From Roseateles_E cavernae (GTDB lineage Bacteria; Pseudomonadota; Gammaproteobacteria; Burkholderiales; Burkholderiaceae_C): DNA of 64,000 bases. The position numbers and the translations under genes are program-made. The stretch is taken from NCBI RefSeq assembly GCF_040187885.1, contig NZ_JBDPLH010000004.1:62001-126000 (forward strand), in the 5' to 3' direction. Of the stretch, positions 34,561 to 44,273 are shown in pieces. Position 1 is the first letter of the stretch; every line of letters starts with the position of its first letter. The notes beneath the pieces were generated by a model that was given only the letters and a program-made list of their open reading frames with translations, had not been told where the DNA came from and ran no database searches.

Positions 34561-35478
34561 TTATCCCAGGGCGGTGTCGAGCACCATCATCAGCACGAAG
34601 CCGATCAGCAGGCCGGTCGTGGCATGGCGCTCATGGCCCTGGCGGTGCGATTCGGGGATGACCTCGTGACTGACGACGAAGAGCATCGCGCCGGCCGCGA
34701 AGGCCAGGCCCCAGGGCAGCAGTGCCGCGCTGAGACCCAGCAGTGCGGCACCGACCACGGCCGCCAGTGGCTCCACCAGCCCCGACGCCGCGCCGATGCC
34801 GGCCGCCCGCCAGCGGCCGACGCCCAGGCTTTGCAGCGCCAGCGCTACCACCAGACCCTCGGGCACGTCCTGGATCGCGATGCCGGTGGCCAGCGCGGTG
34901 GCGCGCGCCGCGTCGGTGCCGGCCGCCGCGACGCCGATGGCCAGACCCTCGGGGATGTTGTGCAGCACGATGGCGATGACGAACAGCCACAGGCCGCGCT
35001 CGCGGCGCGGGGCGACCCGGCCGGCCGTGCCGGCGCCACCGTGCTGGGGCGGCAACAGGCGCTCGACCCCCATGATCAACGCCGCACCCGCCAGCAGGGC
35101 CGCGCCGATGCCGACCGCGCTGGCCCAGCTCCCATGGCCCAAGCGGCCGGCGGCGGCCAGGGCCGGCACCAGCAGCGAGAAGCAGCAGGCCGCCAGCATC
35201 ACACCGGCGCCGAAGCCCAGCAGGGCGTCATGGCTGCGCCGGCCGGGCGAGCGGGTGCACAGCATCGGCAGCACGCCCAGCGCGGTGGCCAGCGCCGCCA
35301 TGCCGCCAGCGCCCAGCGCGGTCTGCATCGCCGGGGGCGGCGCCAGGCCCTGCCAGAGCTGCAGCAGGCCCAGTGCCAGGCCGGCGCCGACGATCAGCAG
35401 GCCCAGCAGCTGTCTGCCGCGCCAGCGCGATCGGGCGGCTGCGGTAGCGGGCAAATGAGGGGCGGGGGGAACCAGCAT
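34561..35478 (-). CDS. ZIP-family metal transporter
   Basis: A 305-aa membrane protein with about eight helices. The ZIP metal site is seen in helix 4 as VLHNIPEGLAIG and in helix 5 as IAIQDVPEGLVVALAL. ZIP proteins import Zn2+, Fe2+ or related divalent metals. The start at ATG 35478 (MLVPPAPHLP) is chosen; further in-frame starts upstream extend to 35622 but add a non-membrane, unlikely leader. Being first in an operon with fur suggests iron- or zinc-responsive control. Confidence 0.88.
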   Translation of the reverse strand: MLVPPAPHLPATAAARSRWRGRQLLGLLIVGAGLALGLLQLWQGLAPPPAMQTALGAGGMAALATALGVLPMLCTRSPGRRSHDALLGFGAGVMLAACCFSLLVPALAAAGRLGHGSWASAVGIGAALLAGAALIMGVERLLPPQHGGAGTAGRVAPRRERGLWLFVIAIVLHNIPEGLAIGVAAAGTDAARATALATGIAIQDVPEGLVVALALQSLGVGRWRAAGIGAASGLVEPLAAVVGAALLGLSAALLPWGLAFAAGAMLFVVSHEVIPESHRQGHERHATTGLLIGFVLMMVLDTALG

Positions 35479-35675
35479 GGGCCATCCATGTCCTGCCGTG
35501 ACGGTCACGGCGCTGCGAAGGGCTGGCTGGAGGGCTGGCGTTGGGTGTTTATTTAAACAGGAACTATTCGCATTTGCAACAAAGCCGGAATTGCGCTGCC
35601 AAATATGAAAGTTTGTGCGCAATGCAACAACCTGTGCCGGGAAGCAGCCGGGGCTTCAAGCAGAATCAATCGCCT

Positions 35676-37337
35676 ATGTTGCATCTGTTGAATCTATTGG
35701 CAGCCATCGCGCTGCTGGTCTGGGGCACCTACATCGTGCGCACCGGTGTCCTGCGCATCTTCGGGGCCAATTTGCGCGAGGTGCTGGCGCGCAGCGTCAG
35801 CAACCGCTTCTTCGCGATGAGCGCCGGCCTGGGCGTGACCACCCTGGTGCAGTCCAGCACGGCCACCTGCCTGATCGTCGCCTCCTTCGTCGGCCAGGGT
35901 CTGGTGTCGACCGCCTCGGCGCTGGCCGTGATGCTGGGTGCCGACATGGGCACGGCGCTGATGGCGGTGGTGTTCTCCTTCGATCTGTCCTGGCTGTCGC
36001 CAGCGCTGATCTTCACCGGCGTGGTGCTGTTCATCTCGCAGGAGAAGACCACGGTCGGGCGCATCGGCCGGGTGGCGATCGGCCTGGGCATCATCACCTT
36101 GGCGCTGAAGCTGATCGTCGCGAGCACCGGTCCGCTGACCCAGAGCCCGGCGGTGCGCGCGCTGCTGGTGGCCCTGCCCAACGAGATCATGCTGGAGATC
36201 CTGGTCGGCGCCTTGCTGACCGTGATGTCCTATTCCAGCCTGGCCGTCGTGCTGCTGACCGCGACCCTGGCCGAGTCCGGCATGGTGCCGGCCACGCTGG
36301 CGATGGGCCTGGTGATGGGGGCCAATGTCGGCAGCGGCGTGCTGGCCGTGCTGTCCACCGCCAAGGCCAATGTCTCGACGCGCCGCCTGCCGCTGGGCAA
36401 TCTGATCTTCAAGCTGGCGACCTGTGCGGTGGTCGTGCCCTTGCTGCCGATGATCCACGTCGAGCTGCAGCAGTGGCTGCCGACCGTGCACCAGCAGGTG
36501 ATCGCGCTGCACCTGGGCTTCAACATCCTGATGGCGCTGCTCTTCATCGCCTTCGTGACGCCGATGGCCAGGCTGCTGGAGCGCTTCATGGTGACGCCGC
36601 CGCCGGCCGCGTCGAGCCGGCCGCGCCATCTGGACCCGATGGCCCTGGCCACGCCGGCGCTGGCGATCAGCTGCGCGGCCCGCGAGGCCCTGCACCAGGC
36701 CGATGTGGTCGAGACCATGCTGCGCGGCATCCTGCCGGTGATCAAGAACGACGACACCCAGCTCTCCGGCGAGCTGCGCCGGCTCGACGACACGGTCGAC
36801 GAGCTCTACTCGGCGATCAAGTTCTACCTGACCCAGATCTCGCGCGAGGCCCTGTCCGAGCGCGAGGCGCGGCGCTGGACCGACATCGTCTCGTTCACGA
36901 TCAATATGGAGCAGATCGGCGACACGATAGAGCGCATCCTCGAAGACATCGAGGACAAGAAGATCAGGAAGGGCCGCAACTTCTCCGAGGCCGGCATGGC
37001 CGAGATCGCCCATATGCACGAGCGCCTGCTGGCCAATCTGCGCCTGGGCATGAGCGTCTTCCTCGACGGCCATGTGCGCGATGCGCAGAAGCTGCTGGAG
37101 GAGAAGGCGCGTTTCCGCGATCTCGAGCTCGAGTACGCGGCCACCCATATCGCGCGCCTGCAGGACAACACCATGCAGAGCATAGGCACCAGCTCGCTGC
37201 ATCTGGACCTGATCACCGACCTGAAGCGCATCAACAGCCATATCTGCTCGATCGCCTATCCCATCCTCGACTCGGCCGGCGTGCTGGCGCAGACGCGCTT
37301 GCGCGAGCCGGGCGGCCAGACGCGGCTCGATGTCTGA
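35676..37337 (+). CDS. Na/Pi cotransporter family protein with C-terminal PhoU domain
   Basis: A 553-aa protein. The N-terminal 330 residues have two Na/Pi-cotransporter repeats, each with the QSSTAT-type motif (TLVQSSTATCLIVASF; the second is SYSSLAVVLLTATL). The C-terminal 200 residues are a helical PhoU-like domain (about 370-540, with FTINMEQIGDTIERILEDIE). Family members transport phosphate with sodium. The start is ATG 35676, after an AT-rich leader. The stop overlaps the Nudix gene start by 8 bases. Confidence 0.87.
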   Translation: MLHLLNLLAAIALLVWGTYIVRTGVLRIFGANLREVLARSVSNRFFAMSAGLGVTTLVQSSTATCLIVASFVGQGLVSTASALAVMLGADMGTALMAVVFSFDLSWLSPALIFTGVVLFISQEKTTVGRIGRVAIGLGIITLALKLIVASTGPLTQSPAVRALLVALPNEIMLEILVGALLTVMSYSSLAVVLLTATLAESGMVPATLAMGLVMGANVGSGVLAVLSTAKANVSTRRLPLGNLIFKLATCAVVVPLLPMIHVELQQWLPTVHQQVIALHLGFNILMALLFIAFVTPMARLLERFMVTPPPAASSRPRHLDPMALATPALAISCAAREALHQADVVETMLRGILPVIKNDDTQLSGELRRLDDTVDELYSAIKFYLTQISREALSEREARRWTDIVSFTINMEQIGDTIERILEDIEDKKIRKGRNFSEAGMAEIAHMHERLLANLRLGMSVFLDGHVRDAQKLLEEKARFRDLELEYAATHIARLQDNTMQSIGTSSLHLDLITDLKRINSHICSIAYPILDSAGVLAQTRLREPGGQTRLDV

Positions 37338-38103
37338 GCCGGTACTGTTGCCGCTGCCGACGGACTGGCTGCGCTTTCGGCTGGGCGAGCAGGCGCTGGG
37401 CTGGCTCAGCCCCGAGCGGGCGGCGCGGGTGCTGCCGCTGCTGCCCGGTGCCCGGCTGACCGACCAGGAGCTGCGCTGGGAGGGCGTAGCCGATCTGTCC
37501 GCCGCGATGCAGGCGGCTGCCGAGGCCTTGCTGGCCCAGGGCGCGATCCAGGGCTGGCGCGGCGAGGCCTTTGCCTGCGAGGCGCCGCTGGCCGAGCCTT
37601 GCAGCGCGCGCGGCACCGAGCTGTTCCGCATGGAGCGCGCGGCCTTCCGCTTCTTCGGTCTGATGAGCCGGGCCGTGCACATCAATGGCTGGCGGCCCGA
37701 CGGCCGCATGCTGTGCGGACGGCGCGCGCTCAGCAAGCCGACCGACCCGGGCCTGCTGGACAATCTGGCCGCCGGCGGCCTGGCCGCCGGCGAGGAGCCG
37801 CTGGCCTGCGCGCGGCGCGAGCTGTGGGAGGAGGCCGGTGTCGACGCGGCGCTGTCCGCCGCGCTGCGGCCCGGCGGTGCCTTGCGCACGGTGCGGCTGA
37901 CTGCCCAGGGCCTGCACGACGAGGTCCTGCATGTCTTCAATCTGCGCCTGCCGGCCGAGTTCCGGCCGGTCAACCAGGACGGCGAGGTGGCCGAGTTCCT
38001 GGACCTGGAACCCGGCTCGCTGAGCGGCTTCACGCCCGATGCGGCGGCCGTCATCGCCCACGCCATCGAACGCGGCGATCACAAGGAACTACACGGGGAA
38101 TAA
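37330..38103 (+). CDS. Nudix hydrolase (DUF4743-Nudix type)
   Basis: A 257-aa protein. The N-terminal half resembles the DUF4743 region of thiamine-pyrophosphokinase-like Nudix enzymes. The Nudix box is complete: GGLAAGEEPLACARRELWEE followed by AGV, at about residues 154-176. Such enzymes hydrolyse nucleoside diphosphate derivatives or thiamine diphosphate analogues. It overlaps the upstream transporter gene and is 4 bases from the FAD oxidoreductase gene, so the three are one transcription unit. Confidence 0.87.
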   Translation: MSEPVLLPLPTDWLRFRLGEQALGWLSPERAARVLPLLPGARLTDQELRWEGVADLSAAMQAAAEALLAQGAIQGWRGEAFACEAPLAEPCSARGTELFRMERAAFRFFGLMSRAVHINGWRPDGRMLCGRRALSKPTDPGLLDNLAAGGLAAGEEPLACARRELWEEAGVDAALSAALRPGGALRTVRLTAQGLHDEVLHVFNLRLPAEFRPVNQDGEVAEFLDLEPGSLSGFTPDAAAVIAHAIERGDHKELHGE

Positions 38104-38107
38104 AGTG

Positions 38108-39238
38108 ATGGACAAGGTCGATGCGGTGGTGGTCGGGGCCGGTGTCGTTGGCCTGGCCGTGGGCCGGGCGCTGGCCATGCGCGGGCTCGAAACCCTGGTG
38201 CTGGAGCGCGAGACCGCCATCGGCACCGGGGTCAGCTCGCGCAATAGCGAGGTCATCCACGCCGGGCTCTACTACCCCGAGGGCTCGCTGAAGGCTCGGC
38301 TCTGCGTGGCCGGCAAGCAGCAGCTCTATGCGCTGTGCGAGAGCCACGGCATCGCCCACCGCCGCTGCGGCAAGCTGGTTGTGGCCACCGGGCCCGAGCA
38401 GGTGGCGGGGCTGCGGGCACTGGCCGCCAAGGGCGCGCGCAACGGCGTTGACGATCTGCGCTGGCTGGCGCGCGAGGAAGCCCAGGCCCTGGAGCCGGCA
38501 CTGCGCTGCGAGGCGGCCCTGCTGTCGCCCTCGACCGGCATCATCGACAGCCATGGCCTGATGCTGGCCCTGCAGGGCGATCTGGAGCGCGCCGGCGGCG
38601 CGGTCGGCCTGGCCTCGACGGTGCAGGCCTTGCGAGCCACGCCCGAGGGTCAGGTCTTGACTGTGGGCACCGACGATGGCGGCACGATGGAGCTGCTGGC
38701 CCCCATCGTCGTCAATGCGGCGGGCCTGTCGGCGCCCTGGCTGGCCGCGCAGACCGAGGGCCTGGACGCCGCCCATGTGCCGACCGCGCATTTCAGCAAG
38801 GGCAGCTATTTCTCGCTGCAGGGCAAGGCGCCGTTTGCGCGCCTGGTCTATCCGCTGCCGCAGGACGCCTGGCTGGGCGTGCACCTGAGCCTGGACCTGG
38901 GCGGCCAGGCCCGCTTCGGACCGGACGCGCAGTGGCTGGACGAGGTCAGCGAGCCAGGCCAGATCGACTACCAGGTCGACCCGGCCCGGGCCGAGGCCTT
39001 CTATGCCGATGTGCGGCGCTACTGGCCGGAGCTTCCCGACGGCGCGCTGGCCCCGGCCTATAGCGGCGTGCGGCCCAAGATCCATGGCCCGGGCGAGCCG
39101 GCGCCGGACTTCCGCATCGACGGCCCCGAGCGCCACGGCGTGCCCGGCCTGGTCAATCTGCTGGGCATCGAGTCCCCCGGCCTGACCAGCTGCCTGGCCA
39201 TTGCCGAGGAGACACTGCAGCGGCTGGCCCTTACTTGA
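38108..39238 (+). CDS. FAD-dependent oxidoreductase (L-2-hydroxyglutarate dehydrogenase-like)
   Basis: A 376-aa DAO-family flavoprotein. The dinucleotide fold is AVVVGAGVVGLAVGRALA (about 6-23), followed by SSRNSEVIHAGLYYPEGS, which is characteristic of the LhgO/L2HGDH group, and a C-terminal GVRPKIHGPGE. The likely reaction is oxidation of L-2-hydroxyglutarate to 2-oxoglutarate, or of a related 2-hydroxyacid. I use ATG 38108; the open frame extends to 38039 within the Nudix gene. The stop overlaps the end of a chitinase gene tail to tail by 8 bases. Confidence 0.85.
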   Translation: MDKVDAVVVGAGVVGLAVGRALAMRGLETLVLERETAIGTGVSSRNSEVIHAGLYYPEGSLKARLCVAGKQQLYALCESHGIAHRRCGKLVVATGPEQVAGLRALAAKGARNGVDDLRWLAREEAQALEPALRCEAALLSPSTGIIDSHGLMLALQGDLERAGGAVGLASTVQALRATPEGQVLTVGTDDGGTMELLAPIVVNAAGLSAPWLAAQTEGLDAAHVPTAHFSKGSYFSLQGKAPFARLVYPLPQDAWLGVHLSLDLGGQARFGPDAQWLDEVSEPGQIDYQVDPARAEAFYADVRRYWPELPDGALAPAYSGVRPKIHGPGEPAPDFRIDGPERHGVPGLVNLLGIESPGLTSCLAIAEETLQRLALT

Positions 39239-41255
39239 GCCCTTCGCCAATCGCCTTGCTCAGGCTGCCCTGGGCATCATCCCCGCTGAACTCCCAGAAG
39301 AAGGCGCCGCCCAGGCCGCGTGACTTGACGTAGTCCATCTTCTCGCGGATCTGCACCGGGGTGTCGAAGCTCCAGAAGGTCGTGCCGTTGTAGATCCACT
39401 GCGCGCGGCTTTGCGGGTCGACGAAGCTGGGCCAGCCCAGGCTCTTCAGCACCTTGTAGTCCTCGTTGCCACGCTCCCAGGTGGCCGGTGCCGCGACACC
39501 GCTCTGGTAGAGACCGTTGTTGACATTGGGCACATTGGTCCAGCCGCGGCCGTAGAAGCCGATGCCCAGGTTCAGCTTGGTGGCCGGCACGCCCTGGGCG
39601 AGGTAGGCCTGCAGCGCATCGTCGGTGTTGTAGAGCCGCACATCGCCGGTCGAAGGGTCGGCCGTGCTGCCGTAGAGCGGCGAATGGAAATTGGTTCTGG
39701 CCTCCCAGCTGCCGTGGAAGTCGTAGGTCATCACATTGATGAAGTCCATGTAGGGATGGGCCTGGCCGGGGTCGAAGGCGCGGATCTTGTCGATGCCGGC
39801 CGGCGCGGCCATGGTCAGCAGCAGGCCCGGGCGCAGCGCGTCGAGCTGGCGGCGGAACTCGGCCACCAGGCCGGTGAAGTTCTCGCGGTCCTCGGGCTTG
39901 CCGCAGGCCAGGCCGCAGGCGTTCGGATACTCCCAGTCGAGGTCGATGCCATCGAACACACCGGCCAGCGCGCCGGCACCGCCGGCGTCCTCGACACGCG
40001 GCAGATCGCCCTTGATATAGGCGTCGATGCAGCTCTTGACGAATGCGGCGCGGTTCTCGGGTTTTGCGGCTTCGGAGAAGCCGCGCGAGTAGGTCCAGCC
40101 GCCCAGCGAGATCAGCAGCTTGAGCTTGGGATACTTGGTCTTGAGCTTCTTCAACTGGCCCCAGTTGCCGCGCAGCGGCTGGTCCCAGCGGTCGGCCACG
40201 CCGTCCACGCTCTGGGCCGCGCTGAAGCCCTTGGTGTAGTCGGCAAAGGCATCGCCGCCGGCCCCGGTGTTCTCGTTGACCGCCTGGGTCACGCCGACCT
40301 CGCAACGGTTGTTGCGCACATTGCCGAAGGCGTAGTTGATATGGGTCAGGTGCTGGGCCGAGCCGCTGGTGTCGATGTTCTTGACCAGGTAGTTGCGGCC
40401 GTAGATGCCCCATTGCGCGAAGTAGCCAAGCACCGTCTTGTCGCCACCGCCCAGCTCCTGGGTGCGCACCGAGATCGCGGCCGAGGGCTGGGAGGCGCCG
40501 GCTTGGTTGAAGGCGACGACGCTGAAGCTGTAGGCGGTGTCGGGGCTCAGGCCGGTGACGCTGGCGGCCGGGTTGGCCACGGTGGCGGCCGTGCTTGAGC
40601 CCTGCAGCACGCGATACTGCACCGTGCAGTTGGGCCCGGCTGCCACCGCGCCCCAGGCCAGGTTGACGCTGTTGCTGCTGGTGCCGGTGGCGTTCAGCCC
40701 GGCGGGTGTGGCCGGCGGCGCGGCGCAGGCGCCGTTGGCCGTGCTGGTCAGCAGCGCGGCGCTGGCGGCCGAGACATTGCCGGCCCGGTCCTTGGCGCGC
40801 ACCGTGTAGCTGTAGGCAGTGCCGGCGCTCAGGCCGCTGTCGGTGTGGCTGGTGCCGGTGGGCGAGGCGATCAGGCTGGCGCCGCGCAGCAGCTCATAGC
40901 CGGCCACGCCGCTGCCGGTGTCGGTCGAGGCCTGCCAGCTCAGGCTGATGCTGGAGCTGGTGGCGCCGGTGGCGCTCAGGCCGGCGGGCACGCTGGGCGG
41001 CGTGGTGTCGACGGGCGGGTTGCCGTCGCAGTCGCCCAGCGGTTTCCAGACGTCCCAGCTGCCGGAGTTGGTGGCGGGCGAGTTGTTCTGGGTCCACCAC
41101 TTGGCCTGGTAGGCCTTGCTGTTCTGCTGGGCCAGCTTGCCGCCGGTGTAGATGTCGGCGGCGGTCCAGGCCGGCACCGCGCTGCAGTCATAGGCCTGGG
41201 CCGAGCCGGCGGCCATCGCGGCGGCCAGGGCGATCAATCGATAGGCGTTCTTCAT
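39231..41255 (-). CDS. secreted GH18 chitinase, CBM5/12-FnIII-FnIII-GH18
   Basis: A 674-aa exported enzyme that hydrolyses chitin with retention. Layout: signal peptide (1-21); a CBM5/12 chitin-binding module (about 22-76, with KWWTQNNSPATNSGSWDVWK); two fibronectin III modules (about 86-172 and 180-266); and the GH18 barrel from 273. The catalytic DxxDxDxE is complete as FDGIDLDWEYP (D435, D438, D440, E442). The end carries WSFDTPVQIREKMDYV and GGAFFWEFSGDD. The start at ATG 41255 has AAGGAC upstream. It is the last gene of the chitinase operon, 29 bases after the preceding one. Confidence 0.93.
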   Translation of the reverse strand: MKNAYRLIALAAAMAAGSAQAYDCSAVPAWTAADIYTGGKLAQQNSKAYQAKWWTQNNSPATNSGSWDVWKPLGDCDGNPPVDTTPPSVPAGLSATGATSSSISLSWQASTDTGSGVAGYELLRGASLIASPTGTSHTDSGLSAGTAYSYTVRAKDRAGNVSAASAALLTSTANGACAAPPATPAGLNATGTSSNSVNLAWGAVAAGPNCTVQYRVLQGSSTAATVANPAASVTGLSPDTAYSFSVVAFNQAGASQPSAAISVRTQELGGGDKTVLGYFAQWGIYGRNYLVKNIDTSGSAQHLTHINYAFGNVRNNRCEVGVTQAVNENTGAGGDAFADYTKGFSAAQSVDGVADRWDQPLRGNWGQLKKLKTKYPKLKLLISLGGWTYSRGFSEAAKPENRAAFVKSCIDAYIKGDLPRVEDAGGAGALAGVFDGIDLDWEYPNACGLACGKPEDRENFTGLVAEFRRQLDALRPGLLLTMAAPAGIDKIRAFDPGQAHPYMDFINVMTYDFHGSWEARTNFHSPLYGSTADPSTGDVRLYNTDDALQAYLAQGVPATKLNLGIGFYGRGWTNVPNVNNGLYQSGVAAPATWERGNEDYKVLKSLGWPSFVDPQSRAQWIYNGTTFWSFDTPVQIREKMDYVKSRGLGGAFFWEFSGDDAQGSLSKAIGEGLK

Positions 41256-41284
41256 GGGTGATGTCCTTGGGTGAGGGAGGGGAC

Positions 41285-44173
41285 TCAGCGCTTGAGCGTC
41301 GAGGTCTTGTTGCTGGCAGCGGCAGCGGCCGTGGCCGGCTGGGTGCCGCGGCGGGCTTCCTGGGCCAGGCCGTAGCTCTTGCCGCCGAAGCTCACGACCC
41401 AGTTGCTGGGCAGGGGCATCGGCAGGTAGTAGTTCAGCTTGACCTGGACGCTGGCGCCCGGGGCCAGGCTTTGCCAGCCGGGCAGCTTGAAGCTGGCGCG
41501 GTGGAAGTCCTTGGCCAGCCCGCCGATGTTGTGGCCGGCCGGATTGGCGCCGCTTTGCACCACCGTCAGGCCGAAGCCGCTCTGGTCGGTCAGGGTGGCC
41601 GGGATCGCGGTGGGCACATCGAAGCTGAACTCGGTGCCGCCGGGCAGCGTGCTGCCTGTGCGGTTGGTCAGCGTCAGCGTCGGGTTGATCGGGTAGTTGG
41701 CATCGCCGAGTGCAAAGCCCGAGATCGCATAGCCGATGTCCAGCACCTCGGCGGGCAGGGCCGCCTGGCCCGGTGCGGTCAGCGTGTTGCCATAGGGCGT
41801 GGCGGTCTTGAACTTGTTGTAGAGCGCCGTCGTCAAGGTGCTGCCCATGCCCCATTCGCCGCGCTGGGCGTTCCAGCCGTAGTCGCCGGCCAGCTCCCAG
41901 AACATCACGCCGCCGATGCCGCGGTCCGCCACATACTGGGCCTTGACGCCCAGCGACTGCTCGTCCTCGATCGACAGGAAGACCTTCTTCTGCGCGTTCC
42001 ACAGCCAGGGTGCGACCAGGGTCGGGTCGTAGTGGCGGGCATAGCTGCCGATCAGCTGGTCGGCCGGGTTGGTGGCCGGGTTCAGGCCATAGGCGGCCAG
42101 ATAGCTGCCGGGCCGGCCCTCGGCCAGGTTCTTCAGATGCCATAGCGGGTTGGAGCCGGCCGGCACCTCACGGTTGCCGACGTCCAGGTCATGCCAGAGG
42201 TTGTCGATGCCGACGGCACCGGCCCCGCACTTCTGCACCGTGCCGCCGCCGGTACCGGCCGGGCACTTGCTCTGGTCGGCCTGGGGCGCCTGGCCCCACA
42301 GCCCGTTCGTGCCGCCCACCACATCCTTCCAGCCGCGGCTGTAATAGGGCACGCCGATATTGATGCGGCCCGCCGGCAGCGCGCCGCGGAAGTAGTGGTA
42401 GGCCCAGTCGGTGTTCAGGTAGCCGATGCGCGCGTACTGGGGCGCCGGGTAGTAGCTCCAGGCCGCGAGCTCGGCGTCCTTGCCGTCGTCGTAGAGCGCC
42501 GCATTGGGGCCGACGAACTGGTTCCAGGCCCCGTGCAGGTCGTAGCTCATGATGTTGACGTAGTCCAGATAGGGCGTGATCTGGTGGTTCTCCATGCCGC
42601 GCAGCAGATAGGCCGAGGAGGGCGCGGCCACCGTCAGCAGGTAGTGGCGGGCGTCCTGCTGGCCGGCGGCATCGAGCCGCTCGCGCAGCGTCTTCATCAG
42701 CAGCACATAGTTCTTCAGCAGATGGGCGCGGCGGGCGTTGGAGATCGCGAAGTCGTCCGGGTTGCCGGCGTCCTTCATGCTGGTGGCGTACTCGTAGTCG
42801 ATGTCCACGCCGTCGAAGCCGTACTGGCGGATGAAGGCCACGGCCGAGTCGGCGAAGGCGCTGATGCCGGCCGTGTTGGCCGTGCCATCGGCATTCGTGG
42901 TCATCGTGTAGAAGCCGCCGCTGGCGACGCGCTGGCCGCTGGCATTGAAGAAGCCGCCGGTCTCGGCCCAGCCCCCGACCGAGATCATGGTCTTGACCTG
43001 CGGATACTGCTTCTTGAACTTGTTCAGCAGGTTGAAGTGGCCCTTGTAGGCGTAAGCCGGGTCCATCTCGGCGCCGGCCACGCCGGGCCAGGTCAGGCCG
43101 GTGGCGGCATTGGCCGGATCGGCGGCATTGCCGATCGAGACCTTGTGGGCCGCGTCCACATGGGCGAAGGCGTAGTTGATATGGGTCAGCTGGCCCCAGG
43201 GGATGTTGGAGGCCAGATAGGCCGGCTGGCCGTTCTTGCCGGTGCGCCAGCTGGTGAAGTAGCCAATCACGCGGCGGGGCTTGTCGACCCCCATCTTTTC
43301 GCGCCCCTGCTCGTCATAGACCTTGCAGTAGGCCGGTGCGGTACCCGGCGTGGTCGCCAGGCCCTCGGGGCGGCAGCGCTCCTCGCCGACCACCTGGCCG
43401 CGCACCGTGATGCGAACGGCGGCGCTGTCGGTGGCCGCACCCTTGTCGTCGGTGGCGCGGGCGACGATGTCGGCGACGCCGGCGCGCGCCGTCCAGCTGA
43501 CGCTGAAGGGTGCGCTCGTGTCCTCGGCCACCAGGGCGCCGTTGACGTAGAAGCCCACCTTGGCGACGCTGCCGTCGCTGTCGGCAGCGTTGGCCGCCAG
43601 GGTCACCGCGTCGCCGGCGGTCGGGCTGGCGCCGGCCGTCGGCGCGCTCAGGCCCACGGTCGGCGGCTGGTTGACAGGGCCGCTGGTCACCGTGAGCTGC
43701 TGCGAGCGGCTGGCGCTGGCGCCCTTGTTGTCGGTCACGGTCAGCGTGACCGTGTAGCTGCCGGCCGCCGCATAGCTGCGGCTGGCGGTGGCGCCGCTGG
43801 CCGTGGCGCCGTCGCCGAAGCTCCAGGCATGGGCGGCGATGCTGCCGTCCGGGTCGCTGGAGGCACTGCCGTTGACCGTGATCGTCAGACCCTGGACCGC
43901 GGCGCTGAAGCTGGCCACCGGCGGCTGGTTGACCGGGCCACCATCGCAGGCGCCCAGCGGCTTCCAGACATCCCACTGGCCCGAGTTGGTGGCCGGCGAG
44001 TTGTTCTGGGTCCACCATTTGGCCTGGTAGGCGGCGTTGTTGTGCTTGACGCTCTGGCCGCCGGTGTAGACGGCCGCGGCGCTCCAGTCGGCCAGGCCGC
44101 TGCAGTCATAGGCGAGGACCAGGGGACTGAGGCCTCCGGCCATCAGCATCACGAGTAGCTGGGGAGAACGCAT
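41285..44173 (-). CDS. secreted GH18 chitinase, CBM5/12-PKD-Ig-GH18 with C-terminal domain
   Basis: A 962-aa exported chitinase. Layout: signal peptide (1-21); CBM5/12 (about 22-76); a PKD domain (about 83-164, with WSFGDGATA and TVTLTVTDNKGAS); a bacterial Ig-like domain (about 168-258); a GH18 barrel from about 300; and a C-terminal domain after about 800 of the chitinase C-terminal type. The catalytic motif FDGVDIDYEYA is intact (D454, D457, D459, E461). The start at ATG 44173 has AAGGAG eight bases upstream. The large size and chitobiase-like insertions (about 600-690) suggest a processive ChiA-like enzyme; that is inference. Confidence 0.92.
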   Translation of the reverse strand: MRSPQLLVMLMAGGLSPLVLAYDCSGLADWSAAAVYTGGQSVKHNNAAYQAKWWTQNNSPATNSGQWDVWKPLGACDGGPVNQPPVASFSAAVQGLTITVNGSASSDPDGSIAAHAWSFGDGATASGATASRSYAAAGSYTVTLTVTDNKGASASRSQQLTVTSGPVNQPPTVGLSAPTAGASPTAGDAVTLAANAADSDGSVAKVGFYVNGALVAEDTSAPFSVSWTARAGVADIVARATDDKGAATDSAAVRITVRGQVVGEERCRPEGLATTPGTAPAYCKVYDEQGREKMGVDKPRRVIGYFTSWRTGKNGQPAYLASNIPWGQLTHINYAFAHVDAAHKVSIGNAADPANAATGLTWPGVAGAEMDPAYAYKGHFNLLNKFKKQYPQVKTMISVGGWAETGGFFNASGQRVASGGFYTMTTNADGTANTAGISAFADSAVAFIRQYGFDGVDIDYEYATSMKDAGNPDDFAISNARRAHLLKNYVLLMKTLRERLDAAGQQDARHYLLTVAAPSSAYLLRGMENHQITPYLDYVNIMSYDLHGAWNQFVGPNAALYDDGKDAELAAWSYYPAPQYARIGYLNTDWAYHYFRGALPAGRINIGVPYYSRGWKDVVGGTNGLWGQAPQADQSKCPAGTGGGTVQKCGAGAVGIDNLWHDLDVGNREVPAGSNPLWHLKNLAEGRPGSYLAAYGLNPATNPADQLIGSYARHYDPTLVAPWLWNAQKKVFLSIEDEQSLGVKAQYVADRGIGGVMFWELAGDYGWNAQRGEWGMGSTLTTALYNKFKTATPYGNTLTAPGQAALPAEVLDIGYAISGFALGDANYPINPTLTLTNRTGSTLPGGTEFSFDVPTAIPATLTDQSGFGLTVVQSGANPAGHNIGGLAKDFHRASFKLPGWQSLAPGASVQVKLNYYLPMPLPSNWVVSFGGKSYGLAQEARRGTQPATAAAAASNKTSTLKR

Positions 44174-44273
44174 GGGATGACTCCTTGCATGAGGGGAAAT
44201 GAACGGACGAGCAAGACCTGACCCCTGTGCCTTTCGGGGCACGGGTCGGGCCGGGTAAGACGGGGGCTGCGGG

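Noticed and set aside
42191..44158. 655-aa open frame antisense to the GH18 chitinase
   Set aside because: Gly/Ala/Arg/His-rich composition without motifs; it mirrors the GC-biased third positions of the real gene.
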